Source: JAKEGN01 sp964465665
Lineage (GTDB): Bacteria; Pseudomonadota; Gammaproteobacteria; Steroidobacterales; Woeseiaceae
NCBI GenBank assembly: GCA_964465665.1
Contig: CAYXKM010000293.1
Coordinates: 1-11,030 of the forward strand
Length of the DNA: 11,030 bases
Direction of reading: 5' to 3'
The position numbers and the translations under genes are program-made. The notes below the pieces were generated by a model, which did not search any database, was not told the DNA's origin, and saw only the letters and a program-made list of their open reading frames with translations. Of this stretch, positions 7,970 through 11,030 are shown one piece after another. The stretch's first letter is position 1; every line of letters begins with the position of its first letter.

Positions 7970-8059
7970 CCTGAACGCGGAAGGCAGGCGTAACAGTTGC
8001 CCACGGAGACCGATCTGCACAAGTCAAATAAGTGACCACTGGCACGGTTACCGGCACCG

Positions 8060-9802
8060 CTAACGTTGATAACGGATCTGACCGCCTACGATGGTCATAT
8101 CGACCGTCGTCTGCGGGATTTTCTCCTCCTCGACCGTCAGCAGATCCTGTGACAGCACCACGAGATCGGCGTACTTGCCCGGTGTGAGCGTGCCTTTTAC
8201 GTCCTCTTCGAAAGCCGCAATAGCATTGTTCAGCGTATAAGCCGCAAGCCCTTCCTCGCGCGTCATCGAGTGTTCCGGTGTGAAGCGCTTGCCGTTGTTC
8301 ATCATGCGCGATACCGATGAATAATAAGAAGCGATGGCATCTATGGGTTCCACCGGCACATCAGTGCCATTGGTGATCAGCGCACCGGTGTTCATGAGGT
8401 CGCGCCACGGCTGGGAAGTCGCCGCCGCACGCTCCTCGCCGAGCCTCGTCGGAATCCACGGACCGTCCGAAGTACCGTGAATCGCTTGCACCACCGCAAT
8501 AATGCCGAGTGCGCCGAAACGCGGCACGTCCACCGGGTCGATATGCTGTGAATGCTCGATGCGCCAGCGCAGCGGCTTGCCATCGACGCCCGCTTCTTTC
8601 CAGACCCGCTCGTAGAGATCCAGCACTTCGCGTACGCCGCGGTCGCCGATCGCGTGAGTGTTGACCTGGAACCCATGCTTCACCGCGATTTCGGCAGTGC
8701 CTTCGATGTCCTCCACGGTCTCGAGGACCAGGCCGTCGGACTCGGGGAGATCGACGTACGGCTCGAGCAACCAGGCCCCGTGTGCACCGAGCGCACCGTC
8801 GATCTGGCGCTTGATGGAACGAACGGTGAGAAAGTCGTTGCCTTCCGCGACCATTTTGTAATGCGGCAGCGCTTCGGCCATGACCTCGTTCGACTCACGC
8901 CGGACCATGACATAGAGACGCACCGGAAGATTGCCTTCCGCTTCCAGTTTCTTGAAAAAGTCGATGGTCTCGAAATCGGCGCCGGCGTCGTGAAAGGATG
9001 TCACGCCGTGACGCAGCGCTTCGTCGGCCGCCAGCATGACGCGTTCACGGTCGAGTTGTTCGGCCTCCTCCGGCGTCATGCGGCTGTTGTATTCGTTGAT
9101 GGCGTCGTTCAGCAGCCGTTGCGCCGTCTCGCGCATGAGCCCGGTGGCCTTGCCTTCGGGTGTGCGCACGATGGTGCCGCCCGGCGGATCCGGCGTATCG
9201 TCATCGATGCCGGCCTCGGCAATCGCCGCGTCGTTGAAGAATGCCGCATGGCCACTCGCATGACCGAGGCTGACCGGGTTATCCGGCGACACCTCGTTCA
9301 AGGTGTCGTTTCGCGGTACACCGTCCACCGCGTCATCCGGCACGCTGTCCCATTTGTCCTGATGCCAGCCTCGCCCGAAAATCCACTCGCCGGGTTTCGC
9401 TTTATCTACTGCCGCCGACACCATTGACACCACTTCCTGCCAGTTCTTTACGTTGCGCAAATCGAGAATCTGCTTGGCGCGCCCAAGCCCGAGGTAATGC
9501 CCGTGGCCTTCGATGAACCCCGGCATGACGAAGCGGCCGTTCAGCTCGACTATTTTCGTTTCCGGGCCGACATACGCGGCGATCTGCTCATCGCTGCCGA
9601 CCGCTGTGACCTGATACCCGGTAACTGCAATTGCCTCGGTATTGCCGAACACCGGATCGACAGTGGCGACCTTGCCGCCGCGAAGCACCAGGTCGGCGGC
9701 CGCAACCGGCGATACAGCTGCAGAATCCGCAGACTCGCGGCTGCATGCGGAAACGGCAATTGCGCACATGCACGCAATGGAAATTGTGTAACGATTTTTC
9801 AT
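8060..9802 (-). CDS. Amidohydrolase family 3 (YtcJ-like) metal-dependent hydrolase with lipoprotein signal
   Basis: This is a 580-residue member of the amidohydrolase superfamily (Amidohydro_3, YtcJ-like), which hydrolyses C-N bonds using a TIM barrel with bound metal; the substrate is unknown. The N terminus MKNRYTISIACMCAIAVSAC is a lipoprotein signal with lipobox VSAC and Cys20 as lipid site, so the enzyme is probably anchored in the envelope, facing the periplasm or outside. Metal and active-site landmarks are PGFIEGHGH (94-102, His100 and His102), a lysine (Lys331) before DGALGAH, NTHAIGD (381-387, His383), RIEHSQH (414-420, His417) and TNGTDVPV (477-484, Asp481). The C-terminal GTLTPGKYADLVVL (537-550) is the usual return strand to the beta-sandwich. 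Start ATG 9802 has AGGGGG six nt upstream. An in-frame ATG at 9841 has a similar site and would give 593 residues. The patatin-like gene lies 109 bp upstream on the same strand, so the two may be co-transcribed. Confidence 0.93.
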   Translation of the reverse strand: MKNRYTISIACMCAIAVSACSRESADSAAVSPVAAADLVLRGGKVATVDPVFGNTEAIAVTGYQVTAVGSDEQIAAYVGPETKIVELNGRFVMPGFIEGHGHYLGLGRAKQILDLRNVKNWQEVVSMVSAAVDKAKPGEWIFGRGWHQDKWDSVPDDAVDGVPRNDTLNEVSPDNPVSLGHASGHAAFFNDAAIAEAGIDDDTPDPPGGTIVRTPEGKATGLMRETAQRLLNDAINEYNSRMTPEEAEQLDRERVMLAADEALRHGVTSFHDAGADFETIDFFKKLEAEGNLPVRLYVMVRRESNEVMAEALPHYKMVAEGNDFLTVRSIKRQIDGALGAHGAWLLEPYVDLPESDGLVLETVEDIEGTAEIAVKHGFQVNTHAIGDRGVREVLDLYERVWKEAGVDGKPLRWRIEHSQHIDPVDVPRFGALGIIAVVQAIHGTSDGPWIPTRLGEERAAATSQPWRDLMNTGALITNGTDVPVEPIDAIASYYSSVSRMMNNGKRFTPEHSMTREEGLAAYTLNNAIAAFEEDVKGTLTPGKYADLVVLSQDLLTVEEEKIPQTTVDMTIVGGQIRYQR

Positions 9803-9810
9803 GGTCGACC

Positions 9811-9857
9811 CCCTGGCAAAGGCAGACGCAGACTTTCGCATCGCCACCCTGGCAAAG
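9811..9857 (-). repeat. 11-bp direct repeat carrying two ribosome-binding sites
   Basis: The 11-mer CTTTGCCAGGG (coding strand) occurs exactly twice, at 9857-9847 and 9821-9811, 36 bp apart (a multiple of three). Each copy supplies AGGG a few nt before an in-frame ATG (9841 and 9802) of the amidohydrolase gene. This could be a duplicated initiation region, a pair of operator sites or chance. Confidence 0.6.
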
Positions 9858-9879
9858 CAAATGTGATCCGGACGTTCAC

Positions 9880-9892
9880 CCGGCGTCGCCGG
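9880..9892. repeat. Short G+C-rich inverted repeat between patatin-like and amidohydrolase genes
   Basis: CCGGCGTCGCCGG is a 13-bp inverted repeat, with a six-base arm on each side of a central T. It lies 20-32 bp after the stop of the patatin-like gene. On the transcript it could form a small hairpin. No T-run follows, so it is not a classical intrinsic terminator. It might slow RNA decay or be accidental. Confidence 0.35.
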
Positions 9893-9911
9893 CACTCGGG
9901 AATACTCCTGT

Positions 9912-10799
9912 TCACAGCTCGGCATTGTCCAGCGCGGCAATGGTATTCCGGTAACCGAGGTCGGCCATTTCGTCGGCGCGGTGGAACTCGAAGAAACTGC
10001 AGGCATCGCGCGGCACATCGACCACGATATCCGGTGTATAGGCGGCGAGTTTCAGTCGTGCGATGGAGCCCTGCATCACGTCAAAGGATTGTGTCAGCAG
10101 ATCCATCGCGCCGGGTTGCAGCCCGGCGTCACTGTCATTGTCGAGCAGGCCGCTGATGAACCGCCCTATAGCGGCACGGTAACCCTCGTCCTCGTTTTCC
10201 GGATTGACTACATCTTTCTTTTCGACCGGCCGATAGCGCTCCCTCTCGCCGCTCAGATTCACTGCAATGGTGATTTCGGTTGCGTCGTTCAGTGTCGGCG
10301 CGATGGGAATCGGGTTGACCAGGCCGCCATCCACCAGCAGCCGGCCATCCATGGTGACCGGCGAAAATACGCCGGGCACGGCGATGGAAGCCTTGATGGC
10401 GTCGAACAGGGACCCCTTGTTCAACCACACCTCGCGCTGCTCCTCGATGGCCGTGGCGACGGCGGTGAATCCGACCGGCAGGTCCTCGATCCGGCGGTCG
10501 CCGATCAGGTCCTTGAGCACCTGGATGATGCGATTGCCCTTGAACAATGACGTGCGGGTGAAGGAAAAGTCGAGCAGCCGGACGACATCGCTCTTGCGCA
10601 GTTGTTTCGCCCACCGGATATAGGTATCCAGCTCTTCCGCCGCATAAATCCCACCGATGACGGCGCCCATCGAGGCGCCGGCAATGCTGCGAACCTCGAG
10701 TTTCCTTTCTTCCAGCGCGCGAATGACGCCGATGTGAGCGTGGCCGCGCGCACCGCCGCTGCCAAGCACCAGCGACACGCTTTCGGGTCTCTCGCTCAC
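9912..10799 (-). CDS. Patatin-like phospholipase family protein (RssA/NTE-type)
   Basis: This is a 295-residue cytosolic serine hydrolase of the patatin family, close in size and layout to bacterial RssA-type proteins. Members cleave acyl esters of phospholipids or lysophospholipids through a Ser-Asp dyad. Visible are the oxyanion loop GSGGARG (13-19), the nucleophile elbow GASMG with Ser43, KGNRIIQVL (87-95), SIAVPGVFSPV (138-148) and the DGG motif with Asp157. There is no signal peptide or membrane segment. The start is GTG at 10799-10797. An in-frame TGA at 10835-10833 closes the frame upstream and no other start codon lies between, so the GTG is forced, although no good ribosome-binding site precedes it. 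It is divergent from the secreted protein on the right (93 bp between starts) and lies upstream of the amidohydrolase gene on the same strand. Its physiological lipid substrate is unknown. Confidence 0.93.
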   Translation of the reverse strand: MSERPESVSLVLGSGGARGHAHIGVIRALEERKLEVRSIAGASMGAVIGGIYAAEELDTYIRWAKQLRKSDVVRLLDFSFTRTSLFKGNRIIQVLKDLIGDRRIEDLPVGFTAVATAIEEQREVWLNKGSLFDAIKASIAVPGVFSPVTMDGRLLVDGGLVNPIPIAPTLNDATEITIAVNLSGERERYRPVEKKDVVNPENEDEGYRAAIGRFISGLLDNDSDAGLQPGAMDLLTQSFDVMQGSIARLKLAAYTPDIVVDVPRDACSFFEFHRADEMADLGYRNTIAALDNAEL

Positions 10800-10892
10800 C
10801 CGGGCACCGTGGATATCGGCAGATTTTGAATATCAGGCATCACAATCCCGATGATACATTACGCCGCTACAGCCCCTCCCGGAAACTCAAAA
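10800..10892. promoter_or_regulatory. Divergent promoter region between patatin-like gene and secreted protein
   Basis: These 93 bp separate two divergent start codons and are the likely place of both promoters. The stretch 10821-10860 is clearly richer in A/T than its surroundings. On the plus strand TTGAAT (10826-10831) and TGATAC (10852-10857) resemble -35 and -10 boxes, but the 20-bp spacer is too long for a good promoter. The assignment therefore rests mainly on position. Confidence 0.4.
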
Positions 10893-11030
10893 ATGCGACG
10901 TATCATTTCTGTTACCGTGATTACGCTGGCGTTCCCGCTGCTGGTCCATGCCGATGCCATTCGCCAGACCAAGGGCGAATTCTACGATGCCTTTCGCCAG
11001 CTCGATGTCGATCTGCCGACGCCCAACATG
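10893..11030 (+). CDS. Secreted protein, probably M1-family metallopeptidase (N-terminal 46 codons only)
   Basis: Only the first 46 residues are in the window. They begin with an N-terminal signal peptide: MRR, a hydrophobic core IISVTVITLAFPLLV, and a likely cleavage after HA at residue 20 (HADA). The mature start DAIRQTKGEFYDAFRQLDVD then LPTPNM resembles, from memory, the N termini of secreted gammaproteobacterial M1 (gluzincin) aminopeptidase-like proteins. In those proteins an LPTPN segment precedes the catalytic domain. The catalytic HExxH motif would lie several hundred residues to the right and cannot be seen, so the family call is tentative. The ATG at 10893 follows a weak GGAAA site. 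The gene is divergent from the patatin-like gene. Confidence 0.6.
   Translation, partial: MRRIISVTVITLAFPLLVHADAIRQTKGEFYDAFRQLDVDLPTPNM

Noticed and set aside
7970..8059. Bidirectional terminator between the convergent lipoprotein and amidohydrolase genes
   Set aside because: I looked for a hairpin with a T-run on either strand. There are only short imperfect repeats around GGCACGGTTAC and GGCACCGCTAA, with no stable stem or T-tract.
8552..9427. Plus-strand open frame of 291 codons
   Set aside because: It is antisense to the amidohydrolase, whose motifs and length are intact; no domain is recognisable in this frame.
9803..9911. Riboswitch or two-hairpin leader before the amidohydrolase
   Set aside because: The gap is short, holds a direct rather than inverted repeat, and shows none of the conserved loops of the riboswitch classes I know.
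9803..10018. Upstream extension of the amidohydrolase to 652 residues
   Set aside because: The added part overlaps the end of the patatin-like gene, has no ribosome-binding site at its ATG, and would hide the lipoprotein signal.

Overview
The window reads as chromosomal DNA from a Gram-negative proteobacterium with fairly high G+C. It carries lipoprotein and Tat signals, a CurA-type reductase, an isoquinoline 1-oxidoreductase-type molybdenum enzyme and a TPR/DUF3857/transglutaminase protein. The style fits a free-living, probably aquatic, gammaproteobacterium (for example a Woeseiaceae or Chromatiales relative), but the taxonomic guess is inference. I see no tRNA, rRNA, CRISPR array, insertion sequence or prophage gene, and no gene-free stretch longer than 300 bases.

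Layout, left to right. (1) Positions 1-3711, minus strand: a tight three-gene operon in the order [2Fe-2S] subunit (3711-3253), Tat-exported molybdopterin subunit (3250-986) and CurA-like NADP-dependent oxidoreductase (967 to the left edge, last residues missing). (2) Positions 3777-7472, minus strand: one very large secreted protein of 1231 residues, with an uncharacterised N-terminal part that looks like two PsbP-like domains, then TPR-like helices, DUF3857 and a transglutaminase core with an intact Cys-His-Asp triad. (3) Positions 7473-7720: divergent promoter region. (4) Positions 7721-7969, plus strand: a small 82-residue lipoprotein of unknown function. (5) Positions 8060-9802, minus strand: a YtcJ-type amidohydrolase carrying a lipoprotein signal. 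(6) Positions 9912-10799, minus strand: a cytosolic patatin-like phospholipase with a GTG start. (7) Positions 10893 to the right edge, plus strand: the first 46 codons of a secreted protein, probably an M1-family metallopeptidase.

How the genes may work together: the first three form a redox module in which a periplasmic molybdo-hydroxylase could attack an N-heteroaromatic compound or aldehyde, while a cytosolic enone reductase acts on a related molecule. The remaining genes look like independent units. Five of the eight genes encode exported proteins, so the region is rich in envelope enzymes. I found no clear defence, mobile or secretion system. The most unusual items are the N-terminal architecture of the 1231-residue protein and a duplicated ribosome-binding site in front of the amidohydrolase.
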